In this document: positions 1-10,984 of the stretch, piece after piece
Position numbering within the stretch: the first letter of the stretch is position 1
Layout: the number at the start of each line of letters is the position of its first letter
Source: Phaeodactylum tricornutum CCAP 1055/1
Taxonomy: Eukaryota > Bacillariophyta > Bacillariophyceae > Surirellales > Neidiaceae
Direction of reading: 5' to 3'
Assembly: GCF_000150955.2 (NCBI RefSeq)
Contig: NC_011674.1
Location: 620,001 to 684,000 of the forward strand
DNA length: 64,000 nt
The notes under the pieces: model-generated
The model's input: only the letters and a program-made list of their open reading frames with translations
Databases searched by the model: none
What the model was told of the DNA's origin: nothing
Program-made: the position numbers and the translations under genes

Positions 1-2
1 CT

Positions 3-797
3 GGTGATCTTCCTTACTTCGAAATTCGTGAAGAATACGACGCATCTGGGAATGTCCATGGTGAAGCGATCAATGTGACAAAGCAATTAGAATACCTGGA
101 AGATCAGGCAAACGGAGATGTTGGTGCTCTCGGCCCATCGTCGGAAGAGAAGGTTGCACGTGCAGAAGACCACGAATATAACGAAACGATACCAGAAGAT
201 ATTCAACCAAAGAAGAAGCTTTCGGACGACGATTTTGACGCACTATCCAAGCGGCTAGAAGAATTAACGAGGCTTGAAGAGCAAGCTGAAAAAGAAGGTG
301 CGAAAAATCGAAAGAGTTCAAAAAAGCTACAAAGCAAGGGATGGGGCAAAGGCTTTTTGAATAGAACATCTACTCCAGCTGAAATTACTAAAACTATACA
401 GGCGCCACCTGTTTCCCAGCAATTGCAATCCTCGGCGCCAGGAACGGAGCAAACAGGCCGCAGAGTGGCATTTGGATCCGACAACCAAGTCCAAGAAATT
501 CCCCGAGTTGGACACCGATCCGTCAACGAAATTCGAAAGCCAGCTTCTCAAACTCAATCATTTGATGAAAGTGTTTTGTCCAATATGGTGCGTGAACGAC
601 CCAAAGCGTCATCTAGCCCCAAACCTGCTCCACCTCAGAGCGCCCCGTCACGAGTGTCTCGGTTTGCCCAGCAACGACAAAATCAGGCTGAATTTGTGAA
701 CAATTTGACTGAACCTCAGTGCTCCGAGAGCTACCAGCCTTACGAAGATCACAAAGCTTCGAAAAAGAGAGCGTCTCGATTTACCCAATCACGTTAA
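3..797 (+). CDS. Coiled-coil protein, 3' part only (possibly URI/prefoldin-like)
   Basis: The reading frame is already open at base 3 and runs 264 codons to a TAA, so the start lies left of the window. The visible part opens with a stretch containing FEIREEYDASGNV. A charged helix-rich segment follows (around DDFDALSKRLEELTRLEEQ, likely coiled coil), then a KGWGKGFLN motif and a long polar, low-complexity tail rich in Ser, Pro and Gln. A short (K)GFL motif after a coiled coil in an acidic protein recalls the C-terminal part of URI/Bud27 prefoldin-like proteins; this is a weak guess from motif shape only. The gene converges on the DnaJ gene with only 20 bp between the stop codons. Confidence 0.7.
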   Translation, partial: GDLPYFEIREEYDASGNVHGEAINVTKQLEYLEDQANGDVGALGPSSEEKVARAEDHEYNETIPEDIQPKKKLSDDDFDALSKRLEELTRLEEQAEKEGAKNRKSSKKLQSKGWGKGFLNRTSTPAEITKTIQAPPVSQQLQSSAPGTEQTGRRVAFGSDNQVQEIPRVGHRSVNEIRKPASQTQSFDESVLSNMVRERPKASSSPKPAPPQSAPSRVSRFAQQRQNQAEFVNNLTEPQCSESYQPYEDHKASKKRASRFTQSR

Positions 798-817
798 ATA
801 TCCTCACAAGGAGCAGC

Positions 818-1990
818 TCAGTGTTTCTGAAGGAATTGCCTTCGGCTTTGACGCCTTTGCTTACGACGACATATTTGCACATGGACGAGAAGATCTCCCG
901 CACTATTAGACTTTCGCATAGGCCACCCCCTGCCAGAAATTGTGACAATTTGACCGTTGCTGACTGAGCCCGAAAATTCTAGTTCCATCGCTGGTTCCGA
1001 CGGGTCCAACGACGCAATCTCTACAGTGCATCCTTCCGTGGCCTCGTCTGGTGTCAGAGCAACTGTTACATGCAAGTCATTATCTACTCGTGTGTAATGT
1101 GGATCAAGTGCTTCACTCACTTCAAATACGACTTCTATACCTGGCGCAGCGTCCCGAAATATGAGCCTCGTGCCGCCTTTGTATCCAGCTAGTAAATTTG
1201 CTCTGTAAATGCGAGCTAGTGGAGGGCGAGGCAAGTTTGCGTTAAACAAGAACGCTCCAAGGGCTGCCGAGACAAATTTTGACAGACGCAACCAAGGTAA
1301 TGAATAGAGTGCTGATTGATAGAGTAAAATGAAGCCCACTCCGCCCCGAAATGCAGCTGTGTAACGTTGCCAAGGATCATCGCGTAGTTTTAACTCGACA
1401 GCTATTTGGCCCGTATATAGATCCCGCAGCGAGACCTTGAACTTTTGTAAATAGACACTCTTCAGCGAGGACCCATTGAGACCCGCACTTCCGAAAGGGC
1501 TCCGAGTGAACAAGGTATTTGCGGAAAATCTGTCGAATGGATGAGATTGAGATGTACGTGGGCGAGCTGAAAACTGCGCCTTGAAAGCTCGCATCACATC
1601 TTCGTAGGATGAGTCAGCTGTGAAAGCGCCATACGGGCTGCTACTTTTCCTATTTCTACTTGGCGGAAAAGCATTCGAGGAGAACCGCGAATGGAAGTCG
1701 TATTGTTTACGAGCTTCGATATCGCCAACTAACGCATATGCCTTTTGAATCTGCTTAAAGCGTTCCTCGGAAGCTCTTTTCTCCGCCCCTGATCGATTCA
1801 CGTTTTTGTCAGGATGATATTTTAAGCAGAGGCTTCGATAACTCTGTCGAATTTCGTTTTTGGTAGCATCTTTCGAAACATTCAGCACGCGATACGGATT
1901 GAAGTCGCGCCCTTGGGGTGTTGAGGCCAACAGCGGCCAACATCTGATTAGCAAAATGAAGAAGAATAGTAGCTCTCCTTTGGATATCAT
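818..1990 (-). CDS. ER-type DnaJ (Hsp40) protein with membrane segment in the C-terminal domain
   Basis: Predicted 390-residue J-domain co-chaperone that would stimulate Hsp70 (BiP) in or at the ER. The ATG at 1990 gives a clean signal peptide or anchor (residues 1-24). An in-frame ATG at 2101 is possible but would bury it. The J domain spans about residues 29-100 with the catalytic HPD at 59-61. A low-complexity linker leads to a DnaJ C-terminal domain that starts with KVSLRDLYTG (about 185-194) and ends with a G.GWPM...GDLLVHV strand near the C-terminus. No Cys-rich zinc finger is present, so it is class B-like. Unusually, a hydrophobic stretch of about 35 residues (216-252) interrupts the C-terminal domain. 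Similarity beyond J and CTD motifs was not tested. Confidence 0.85.
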   Translation of the reverse strand: MISKGELLFFFILLIRCWPLLASTPQGRDFNPYRVLNVSKDATKNEIRQSYRSLCLKYHPDKNVNRSGAEKRASEERFKQIQKAYALVGDIEARKQYDFHSRFSSNAFPPSRNRKSSSPYGAFTADSSYEDVMRAFKAQFSARPRTSQSHPFDRFSANTLFTRSPFGSAGLNGSSLKSVYLQKFKVSLRDLYTGQIAVELKLRDDPWQRYTAAFRGGVGFILLYQSALYSLPWLRLSKFVSAALGAFLFNANLPRPPLARIYRANLLAGYKGGTRLIFRDAAPGIEVVFEVSEALDPHYTRVDNDLHVTVALTPDEATEGCTVEIASLDPSEPAMELEFSGSVSNGQIVTISGRGWPMRKSNSAGDLLVHVQICRRKQRRQSRRQFLQKH

Positions 1991-2411
1991 CTTGCAGACT
2001 GTCGAATTTGTTATCGACTGTGCTATCAAGTGGACATGACGTTTGCGAGGGTCCTCCACAACATTTCCATGGTAGTCTTGAGGATGGCTGCCCGATGACA
2101 TCAAACGGTGGATGCAATCCCATTTGATATTTGCCCAGTGTAATGTAAGACGGTTTCGCAATCGAATCACTGTCCGCAATTCACAGTTACACTCATTTTT
2201 TGAGTTGAATATTTATAAAATTTGAAACTGACTATGAGATGTACACGTATTTTCGCCTCTCACAAAACACTAGGTCTTGGTTAGAAACCATTCTCACAAT
2301 GAAAGATGAGCTGTGGAGTCAGCCCATTCACCATAAAGGCAACCCTCAGTCGTCCTTTTCAAATCGAGTAGTATAAATGTAAAGAGCCATCGGTAGAGAG
2401 ATTTCGGTGTA
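1991..2411. other. Divergent intergenic region
   Basis: About 420 bp between the DnaJ and ABC1-kinase starts, so probably a shared bidirectional promoter. It contains a TATA-like TTTATAAAA at 2212-2220 and a TCACAGTT near 2182. No coding signal was seen. Confidence 0.5.
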
Positions 2412-4344
2412 ATGGTTCCAGTCTACTTGGACGACTTTGCGCTGCAGCCCTTATATTGCGTACAAGCTTGCCCTTTTCCATCGATTCGGATTCGACCTCA
2501 CTGTCAATACGAAAATCAGGTGGACGGTGTAAGTTGCTTGGAACGTCCACTTTCCATGAAAGTTTGTCGTGTAAGGAACCTCATCTGCCTAACACGGAGC
2601 GAGCATCGAAGGATCGGTTCCTAAAAATCTCTTCAGTCTTGACAAAGCAAGTTTTACAGCCCCTGCTATCATCGCTCGCTAGAGATGGTTTTCCTTCAAC
2701 GAAAGGAGAATGGGGTGAGTTTTGGCTACGTGGTAACAAAGAGAGTGGAGTGACAAACGCCGCGCGAGTTACTCAAGCTATCGAGGCTCTTGGTCCCACT
2801 TTTGTCAAGTTTGGACAGGCTCTATCCGCTAGACCCGATATTGTCCCGAGAGAGTTAGCCGATGCCTTGATCGTACTGCAAGACAATATGCAAACTTTCG
2901 ATACGGAGACTGCTCGTGAAACAATTCGATCAGAGCTACAAAACAAAGCCAGTACGACAGCACTGGACGCCATTCTTACTAGTTTATCGGAGTATCCTAT
3001 CGCAGCGGCAAGTATTGGACAGGTGTACAAAGCTACTCTGCCCGGCTATGGAGCTGTAGCGATCAAGGTGCAAAGGCCCGGCATCCATAAAACTGTCGAG
3101 CAGGACGCATTGCTGCTGAAATCTGTAGCGGCATGGCTGGAGTCGCTTCCTGCTGGTGTACCAGGATCGAATCGACCTTTGGTGGCTGCAAAGCTAGTCG
3201 ATGCTGTGGATGAATTTATGACCCGATTGTTTGAGGAGCTTGACTACGGAAATGAAGCAACAACATGGAAACGTTTGCAAAGCTCTATTCTGTTCGAAAG
3301 GGTACATCAACATCGATTCGTGTGATTGTTCCCGAAATAATTCAGAGTCTTTGTACCGAGCATGTTCTCGTCATGGAGTGGATTGATGGCAGTAAACTTA
3401 CGGATACCGAAAACGGTCGAGGCAAGGCGGAGAATCTGCGATTGATCGAGACAGGTATAGAATGCACATTGTCGCAATTGCTGGATACAGGAATATTGCA
3501 CGCTGATCCACATTCTGGTAATCTTATCAAAGTACGAACGGAAGAAGGCATGCGGCTCGGATATCTCGACTTCGGCGTTTTGAGTACAGTGCCAGAGCAG
3601 GTTCGTGACGGCCTTGTTTGTGCCGTCGTTGAACTGGTGTTTGCACGTAATGTTCAAGCGGTGGCGGATCTTTTCGCGGAAATGCAGCTTCTCGCGCCCT
3701 CAGTCATGGCAAATCCTCTCGAAAAAGCAGCTCTAGCAGCTGCTCTCAACCAAATATTATCTGACGTGCTTCAGTTTCCAAGCGATGAAGCGATTGCGGA
3801 AGGCGTTTCTCCTGTACCACAACTTCGCTTCGATGTTCTCTTGACGTCTCTTTTTTCTTTGGTGACTCGATTTGAATTTACGCTTCCCCCGTACTTTCTC
3901 AACAACGCTCGCGCTTTGGCAACGCTGGAAGGTATTGCGAGAGGACTAGATCCATCATTCAACGTGTTGCGGGTAGTGTATCCCTACGCACTCAACAGGT
4001 TGCTCCGCAACCCGTCCACTAGCGCTGTTGTTGAAGAGACGATACTGAATCTAATGCACAGACCTGGCACTCGTATTTTTGACCTACAAAGAATGAAAAA
4101 ACTTTTACAGGATTCCGCGTTTCTTACTGGCTACTCTAGACGCAAGGTTCTCGTTGATGTCTTGTCTTGTCGAGGTGGGCAGCGTGTCTTCGGTAAAGTA
4201 CTATTGCAAATTCTGTCCAACCCTTCAATTTTGCTTAGCGAACGTGCCGTTGACAACGGCTTTCGAAGACCTCAGTGGCTCCGACGACGGCTTCGAAAAG
4301 AACGGAACGTTGTTTTCAAATCAGGTGGTAATTTACGACTATAA
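2412..4344 (+). CDS. ABC1/ADCK (UbiB-like) atypical kinase
   Basis: Member of the ABC1 atypical kinase family (UbiB/COQ8/ABC1K), which acts in mitochondria or plastids on prenylquinone metabolism. Visible motifs in order are KFGQALSARPD (the KxGQ signature), AAASIGQVYKA (Ala-rich loop), VAIKVQRP (the ATP Lys), ELDYGNEA (ExD), HADPHSGN and LDFGV (catalytic and metal-binding loops). The main frame has no early ATG. I infer a short first exon 2412-2528 (39 codons), a 71 bp intron 2529-2599 with a GTAAGT donor, and exon 2 from 2600, which keeps the frame. The conserved reading then jumps frame near 3257-3261, so ELDYGNEA and NNMETFAKLY lie in different frames. This looks like one missing base rather than an intron. 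The N-terminus is uncertain and no clear targeting peptide is seen. Confidence 0.85.
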
Positions 4345-4373
4345 TTTAAGTATTCACCTTGACTCTGCTTTCG

Positions 4374-7108
4374 TCAGTCGCCAAAGGCAGCATTGTAGTA
4401 GGCTCCGACTCCCAGCATCTCAGCCAGTTTAGGTCGAAGTTGTGGCACAATCGTCTTGTCCAGGGAAGTAAGAAACTGAAACTTGACCTTTCCCCAGTGT
4501 TGTAGCATATTTGCTTTGGCACCTAAGAAAGAAGAAGGATCAAAAGTTGTTTCGGATATAGCTGTGCAAACGAAATTGGAAATGAGAACACAAATATCAT
4601 CCACACTCTCGTGGGCGTGCTTCATGTATATCCAGGAGAGGTAGCTACAAATCTTTCCAAGTGATGACGAAAGAGCCCGGAATTGAGTTTGAACGAAAAG
4701 CCTACTGGTCAAGGATGGATGTTCTTGCTCAAATAGACCCAAAGGCTTGGCTAGGACCAAATGACCATGCTGAATCCAAAGCAACGTGGTTGCCTTCAAG
4801 ACCATTTCTAACCCGTGCTTTGGTCCTCTCCTGTGGCTGACGATGTTGAAGATGAAGGGCAGATCAAAGACCTCGTCGTTGATTTGATCTTTCGCGATTT
4901 CAGGCGCCAATTGGTGCGAAAGAAGTCTTAGCAGAAAATCTGAGCAAACTCGTTTTGCATGCAAGTTCTGTCCCATTCGTAGAAATGCAGCCTCCGAATA
5001 CCGGCTGACATCGCCTGGCGCCGTATACTTGTGGCTGGCTAGTTGTTCCAAACCATTCTCCCAATGTGAAGCGGTTAATAAGGAAATGATTTGTGTGCTA
5101 ACACCTGGGAGCTTTTGCAGCTCCTTCAACCCCATTTGTCCTATTCGTAGGCGATCACAATCAGGAAAGCTTACCGACCCCGACTGAGGCCCTTGTACTA
5201 CGAGCTTGATTAAGGTGAGGTATAGCGCACCGGTTGGACCCCGATCGTAGCGAGAAGCGATGTGATTAAGCAAATCGCCACCCAAATGGGGCTCGGGCCC
5301 GTTGATTGCTTTGCCAATAGTTGTAGCTAATGATTCGGGCATAGGCTTGAGCTTCTGCAAGTTGTCTGCTACGTGCCTTAGTGTACTATTTGGGAGAGGA
5401 GATTCAGGAGCGCAATGAGCAACACTCTTACCGCGGCCCAAGAGATCTGACTTGGTTCGGGCGTTCCGTTTACTCGATTTGGATGTTGCAATTTTTCGTC
5501 GTTTGGCCGTCGCCACTGACTGTGAACGATTTTTGTCTGTTTAAGAGCTGAGCAAGGTTGTTCACGATGCTTAGATGATCGGAATGAAGGACCCTCCTGT
5601 TCTGTCGCGTAGTCATCGGTATCAGATGTATCACCACTATCGGTTCCCGAATCCGTGTCGATATCATGCACAGGCAAGTCCCAGCGTCGGACAATACTCT
5701 TCCGCTTACTCTTGCGGACCAGCGCAGTACGTCTACCTGGCTCCTCATCGTCTGTCTCTGGTCCTAGATGCTGTGGCACACGTTTGCGCGTCGAAGAAAA
5801 TTTATGAGATGATCGACGAATCGTTTTGGTCGGATTCAGCGACAGCGGAGGTGCTACCGCTATTCCTTCGTCCAGATACGGCCACTCGTAGGGCGCTTTC
5901 TTTTCCACCGCTGCGCGATGGGTACGATCCTGAATCAAAGCTTGTAGGACTACGTTGTAGGCCCGGCTTTCCCGCACTGTCTGACCTGTTTGTGGGTCGT
6001 CATATTCCAATTTGACAGTTCCTTCGACGCTGGCAATGCGGCCTTGTTTGGCCTGCTTGCAGCGTTTCGATGGAATTGGAACACTCAGTTCCCGCAGCCA
6101 GGATGGATTCTCCCGGCCTATTTCCAAACGCATTAGGTGTTGTCCATTCGGGTATGGTATATTCTCTTCGACATCCCCATCATCGTAGGCAACCGTACAT
6201 ACCTGTTGCGAAAGTGACTGTCGAGTGATTGGATGCATGGTCAAGATACCCGTGGCAATGACCCGTCCACGGAACCAAACGCCGAGTGGGTTTGCGTCGC
6301 CTCGACCTCTTTGAAAATGCGCCAGGACGAGATCCCCCACGAACAGTTTGCTGGGTGCCGCGTCGTAAAAGAGGTTACCGTCCGTATCCCAAACCATGCG
6401 CGATACGCTGGAGCACTCGTCCCCAACCCTAACGTCGCGAGTGTTTGCCGGTGGCGTAGTGGTGGTCAAGTGCACACGGGAAGTAGGTAACACGTCGGTG
6501 CCGAAACATGCCGTGACGTCGCAAAAGAGACTGTGGATCTGAACCTTATCGCCTCGGCGCATCCTCTTGACAACGGTAGCGGGATACCATGCTCCGAGAC
6601 CCCGAGCAGGACCGAACCAATCCGGTTGCGGGTCGACCCAAACGCGGCACCCCGCACCGGGTACGTGCCGCAACGGTCGGCGCCGTTGAATTTGCTGGAG
6701 AGCGGCGGCCGCCACCCGCGCTGACGTTCGGACCGTCAGCGATTCTTCCTCGTTTCCGGAAGCAACATTGGTATTAGCTGTGCGACTCTCGGGGGCATGG
6801 AGCGCTGGGAAAGTGCCGCTACTGGATACCGTACAGCGAGTATTCTCCTGCGTCGACACTGGAGACGTCATGGAATGGAACTTCGACGCGTTACTTGTAG
6901 TTAAAGGAATGAGGGAGCTGTTGGGGGTTTTGCTTGGACTCCGATTAAATTGGTTTCGTGGGAGGTTCGTTTGGGTGTCCCCCAGGGCTGTGCGAGGAAT
7001 ACCCGCTCCGGATACAGACGGCTCGTTCCCGAGGGGGTTTTCCGATTGAGACTGCGATTCCGACGCAGGGCTGCACGAGCAAGTCCCTGCCAAGTCCAGC
7101 GGCTCCAT
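4374..7108 (-). CDS. Tudor/agenet-like protein (probably one gene, two frames)
   Basis: The frame beginning with ATG at 7108 runs to 5378. It has a Ser/Thr-rich N-terminus, then two Tudor/agenet-like modules: WYPATVVKRMRRGDKVQIHS, and FVGDLVLAHFQRG followed by VWFRGRVIATG and CTVAYDDGDVEENIPY. A basic, acidic-patched tail follows. Tudor/agenet modules typically bind methylated Lys/Arg on histones or other proteins, so a chromatin role is inferred. A second long frame (5516 to 4374) overlaps its end and holds a 380-codon helical region I do not recognise. That frame has no ATG in its first 58 codons and starts with a basic, NLS-like run (AKRRKIATSKSSKR), so it is more likely the second exon of the same gene than a separate gene. 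A ~50 bp intron ending at a CAGTCAG acceptor near 5516 would join them in frame; a one-base indel is the alternative. Confidence 0.65.
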
Positions 7109-7676
7109 AAATTAGTCGTACCGAATGAAAGGGCTAATAGAGGCAGGACGACTCGAATCAGCGAGCCCAAAGGCGGCAACAAGTCGAGCTGCCAGAGCCG
7201 TCAGCGAAAGGGGGGAAGTTGCGACGCGAGGCAAACGTTCGACGAAAAGGTACACAAGCGCTTTCAATCGTATCGGATCCTGTTAGAGATGCGTCGAGAT
7301 GTTCGGGAGGAAAAGATTACCGTCGTGGTAGGCAAGCGTGGACGACACAGAAAAGCAATGGGTCAGGCGACGGGATTGTAGAGCTGTGCAGAGCGTATGA
7401 CATGGCCGATGCGATGACTTCCACGAAAACCCGGGAGCGAATGCGAGAAGCGCGGGCGCGAGTGGCGTGGTTCAAAATCCCTCCGGACACAAATTTCGGC
7501 GCGAAGAGCGAATCAATCGAGTCGTATAGTGACACCGCAGATCGGGCTTTGGAAAATCCCTACACTCTACACCCCCCTGAAAGACAATGCTTCGAAAACT
7601 TTTTTAAAGTTAACTGTGGATGTGGACAACAACAGTTTATTGTCCCATTTCGGATCTGAGCGAGACCAATTTACAA
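7109..7676. other. Intergenic, no gene seen
   Basis: 568 bp upstream of the Tudor-like gene. Open frames here lack similarity to anything I know and overlap each other on both strands. Confidence 0.5.
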
Positions 7677-8552
7677 TTATTTCACGGGTCGCACTAGATC
7701 TGAGCCGTAGCCTCCCATAGTCTCAACGCACTCCATGCGCGTGGGTTTCTGCAGAAGCCACGATCGATAAACTCCGTTCATGGCGTACACGACGGAAAAA
7801 GTTAGACCTTCGTCCAGAGCAAACTGCTCCACCGCACCTTTGACCGCTCCCGCGTTTACCGTGCCATCCATACAAAGGGACCAGTCTTGAGCGGGGTCCG
7901 ATGCCTTGATCTCAGCAGCGGATAAGAAGTCGTGCCCCGCTAGAATACCTCCCGGTCGGAGTTTCGGGTAATATGCTCGCAAATCTTCTGTGACACCGCA
8001 GTAGTCGTGGCGAGCATCAATGTAGAAAAAGTCCAGGGACTGGTCCGGAATTCGCTGTGCCGCTTGCGTCGAAAGCATCCGGTGGAAGGTTGTAATGTGC
8101 CTCCATGGTTGCAGCCGATTCTGTGTGGATTGAAAGAGGCTGTCCTGTTTGTCTTGAACAACATTGGCCGAATCTTTGTAGTTTTCTTGATGCCCCCACA
8201 AGTCCACCAGATGAAACTTCTGACAGCTGGTCCAGGCTTGGAGAATTTGTTGCGCGTGGACGCCGCTCTGCACACCTACTTCGGCGCCGTCTGTAAATCC
8301 ACGTGCTTGCATTAGCGGTCCCAGATCGGCTTTGCTGCGCAACGCGGGAATGCCCGCTGGCCCCCTGTAAAGTACTCCTATCTCACACGGCGTATGTGTC
8401 CCTAACGGCTCGAACTGTGTTTGAACTTCTGAGAATACCAGGAATGTAAGGACCGCCACCGTCAACGTGGCGAGGGACAAAGTAAACAGGATTATCGTAG
8501 ACCCTCTGGGGAGCCTCGTCGTCCTTCGGAGCGATTGCAATGCTTTGACCAT
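7677..8552 (-). CDS. Type II membrane-anchored class I methyltransferase
   Basis: A 291-residue protein starting at the ATG at 8552. It has a short basic N-terminus and a single transmembrane segment (about residues 18-40), then a soluble domain, the layout of a Golgi or ER type II membrane enzyme. The domain is a SAM-dependent Methyltransf_24-type fold: GAEVGVQSGVHAQQIL (about 89-104, SAM-binding motif I), FHLVDLWG, DFFYIDARHDY (motif with Asp-His) and LRPGGILAGHDF. These are all typical of small class I methyltransferases that act on sugars or small molecules. The substrate cannot be told from sequence. It lies in the same orientation as PIG-S but about 1 kb away, with no sign of linkage. 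Confidence 0.85.
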   Translation of the reverse strand: MVKALQSLRRTTRLPRGSTIILFTLSLATLTVAVLTFLVFSEVQTQFEPLGTHTPCEIGVLYRGPAGIPALRSKADLGPLMQARGFTDGAEVGVQSGVHAQQILQAWTSCQKFHLVDLWGHQENYKDSANVVQDKQDSLFQSTQNRLQPWRHITTFHRMLSTQAAQRIPDQSLDFFYIDARHDYCGVTEDLRAYYPKLRPGGILAGHDFLSAAEIKASDPAQDWSLCMDGTVNAGAVKGAVEQFALDEGLTFSVVYAMNGVYRSWLLQKPTRMECVETMGGYGSDLVRPVK

Positions 8553-9562
8553 GGGAAACAGAGGTCTACAAAAAAGAATTAGCAAGCTATGGGCTGATGC
8601 GGTTCTGCTTGTTCAGCAACGCCGATGGCCACTTTTTTTAGTATACGATATTTGACAAGGAGCCTAGGTGGCTTCCCGATTTTCTTTGTCGTTGCGTCCG
8701 GAGAGATTGTTCGCTTCCCAAGTATTAGCCAGAGACTAAATCTTCGCGAATCATTGTGTAGGGGAAAATTTCCATGTTATAGGTCCTGTTGGACTGCCAT
8801 GTGTATCAGCGGAATTCGCAGTCTTGTAAGGCAATACTTCGAACCAAGCTTTCACAGAGCTTCTAGGTGACTCCCAGTTTTACTTGTGTCAGGATTGTCT
8901 GCTTAGAGAAACCATGTGGCATTCGACGCTAATCCTCAAAAATTTCGTGCAAACAATAACGGATATTGAGCTTTTTGTCCTAGCTAGTAGCTCCTGACGG
9001 CCGCCCTTCAACTTCTCAAATAAAAAGCAAGACGATTGATTGACAGTAAATCATAAAATGTTATGAAATGTTCGTATTCACCGTACATATTAATCTCGTG
9101 AAATGTCCGTTGAGCATTTCTGAACTGGAAACAAGAACAGGTTTTAAAATCCTTCTGTAAATCTGAAAACATTTGAACCCTACTATCTAGATTAGAGTAG
9201 TGATTTGACTAGATGGAAGACCATACTACCTTCCATACTAATGTAAGTTTAGTCTGATTCAGAGGGCAGGCAGAGCAGGCTTTACATCAAATCCGAATTC
9301 CTTCTCGTGTTGGAATCAGAGCAAAACTAAGGTTAACTCGCACGTCTACAGAAGGAACTCTGATCATCCTTCGGCAAGGCAAACAGTCATTTAATGCTAT
9401 AGACCTTGACACCCAGTCTGTAAAACGCGTGTTCATGCCCATCCCTGCTTTTCAAAGCGCAGGGGCATTGATCAGGTCAATGTTATCGGAATAGGAAAGG
9501 GTCCGCTAGTATCTTTCGTATTCTTTCTATATGACACAATCATACTCCGTTTCTGTGCGCGC
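8553..9562. other. Intergenic, no gene seen
   Basis: About 1 kb between the methyltransferase start and the PIG-S stop. It is AT-rich with no long frame on either strand. Only small imperfect inverted repeats are visible (for example around 9214-9237). Confidence 0.5.
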
Positions 9563-10984
9563 TTATATTTTGGCACTACACAGTCGACGATAGCGTTTAT
9601 ATTCCCTTCCGAGTCCCAAAATAGCGGGTAGCATTGTCGGCAAAAGAAGGGGCGCGAAGATAGCCGCGTACTGATCCCACGGAAAATCCAACGGCTCCAA
9701 CCACGCCGGATCCCTCTGTAGATTGCGCCACCGCAAATCCGCCTCGTTCAAATGACTCAGTACGCGTGCAAAGTGGCCATTTTCCGCAGCTTGGTTGGCT
9801 TTCTGTAGGGTCCGACTTATGCCGTTCCAATCCTCTGCAATGCCATGTGATGTTAGTCGAACCGTCCGCGGTGTTTCTAGCAGCTTCTGCTTAGTCGCTT
9901 GCATATTTGAAAATATTTCCGCATACTTTGTTGGCAACAGAGCGTGGAACCAGAGTGTGGTATAGAGGTTGGGGACATTGGAAGACTCGTCCGCTTCCCA
10001 ATCGATGCCGCTGCTATCCATCATCGGCATGCCCAGACAGGATGATCCCAGCCAGTCATTGATCCTGTGATGCATAGAAACAAAAGACACCTTTTCGTTG
10101 TAAGTGGTCGTATTGGCGAGCGTCGTCAAGAAAAGGTTCGAAACTGCTTCGTCCACCACGGCCAAGGTTGTGTTTTCCTGATTGGTCGTGGCGTAGAACC
10201 ACAAGTACAAATGTTCACTTGAACGACGTTTCCGAGAATCGAAGTCATTCGCCAAAACTTGGAAGATTTGGTCGACGTTCAGCATTTTGGTCTTTCTCCC
10301 GTTCTTGACAACCCGCACATCGGTAATGGTGGAAGTTAAGCAAGGCCAGTCGGACCATCCTTGTTGGCTTCTCCACTGTTCGATCCGCTCCACCACCTCA
10401 ACTGCTGAAGTGTGGTATGGATCCACCCATACCGTCAAATGCAGCTCCTTCTCTAGCTTTTGCTGCGACGTCTCGATGGCGGGCAAAATCAGTGCCCATT
10501 CGCGCTCGCGGTGTTGCAAATTGGTCGGATAGAATATTAGGGTACGGCGACGTACAACGATTCGCGGATGATCGTGGCGCTGGGGTGGTGGACTTTCACA
10601 AATCCACACATCAGCGAACGATTCGTACGGTTCCATATCTAACACGCTCCAAGGATCCTGGCACAAGGACAGATGTAACGCGTGCGGCGATTCCAAGACT
10701 TCCCAGAGGCGCGTTGCGGGCGGCACGGACTGCCACGGCAATCTTTGCTTCACAATTTGTTCCCAAAAGAAGGTTTGCGTTTCGATGGTTGCCAACCGCA
10801 CGGGTGGAAGACGTGCGAGTGTTGCGGGTGGAAGGGATGCGCGAGACAGCACGGGTCTCCCATCTTGCCGCACCAGTGGCACCAGCAACAGGTCATCGAA
10901 GAGTCCCCAATATACCGCCGCCGCCAGCAGCGCTACGTACGGAATCAAAAAAGACACCTGGATGATTAGTCGCGTCCCCGCCAT
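9563..10984 (-). CDS. PIGS: GPI transamidase subunit PIG-S homologue
   Basis: Predicted 473-residue component of the ER GPI-transamidase complex, which attaches preassembled GPI anchors to proteins. The ATG at 10984 gives an N-terminal transmembrane segment (about residues 8-28). A large lumenal domain follows, then a second hydrophobic segment close to the C-terminus (FAPLLLPTMLPAILGLG) ending in a short basic tail. This two-TM layout and the helical segment before the second TM match PIG-S: a pattern like NGHFARVLSHLNEADLRW, then a Pro-containing LDFPWDQYAAIFAPLLLP. Length is slightly shorter than animal PIG-S (about 555). The assignment rests on topology and the C-terminal block. Confidence 0.75.
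   Translation of the reverse strand: MAGTRLIIQVSFLIPYVALLAAAVYWGLFDDLLLVPLVRQDGRPVLSRASLPPATLARLPPVRLATIETQTFFWEQIVKQRLPWQSVPPATRLWEVLESPHALHLSLCQDPWSVLDMEPYESFADVWICESPPPQRHDHPRIVVRRRTLIFYPTNLQHREREWALILPAIETSQQKLEKELHLTVWVDPYHTSAVEVVERIEQWRSQQGWSDWPCLTSTITDVRVVKNGRKTKMLNVDQIFQVLANDFDSRKRRSSEHLYLWFYATTNQENTTLAVVDEAVSNLFLTTLANTTTYNEKVSFVSMHHRINDWLGSSCLGMPMMDSSGIDWEADESSNVPNLYTTLWFHALLPTKYAEIFSNMQATKQKLLETPRTVRLTSHGIAEDWNGISRTLQKANQAAENGHFARVLSHLNEADLRWRNLQRDPAWLEPLDFPWDQYAAIFAPLLLPTMLPAILGLGREYKRYRRLCSAKI

Noticed and set aside
7219-7659. 146-codon plus-strand frame between the Tudor-like and methyltransferase genes
   Set aside because: No domain, Arg-rich composition typical of shadow reading, and it overlaps other frames on both strands.
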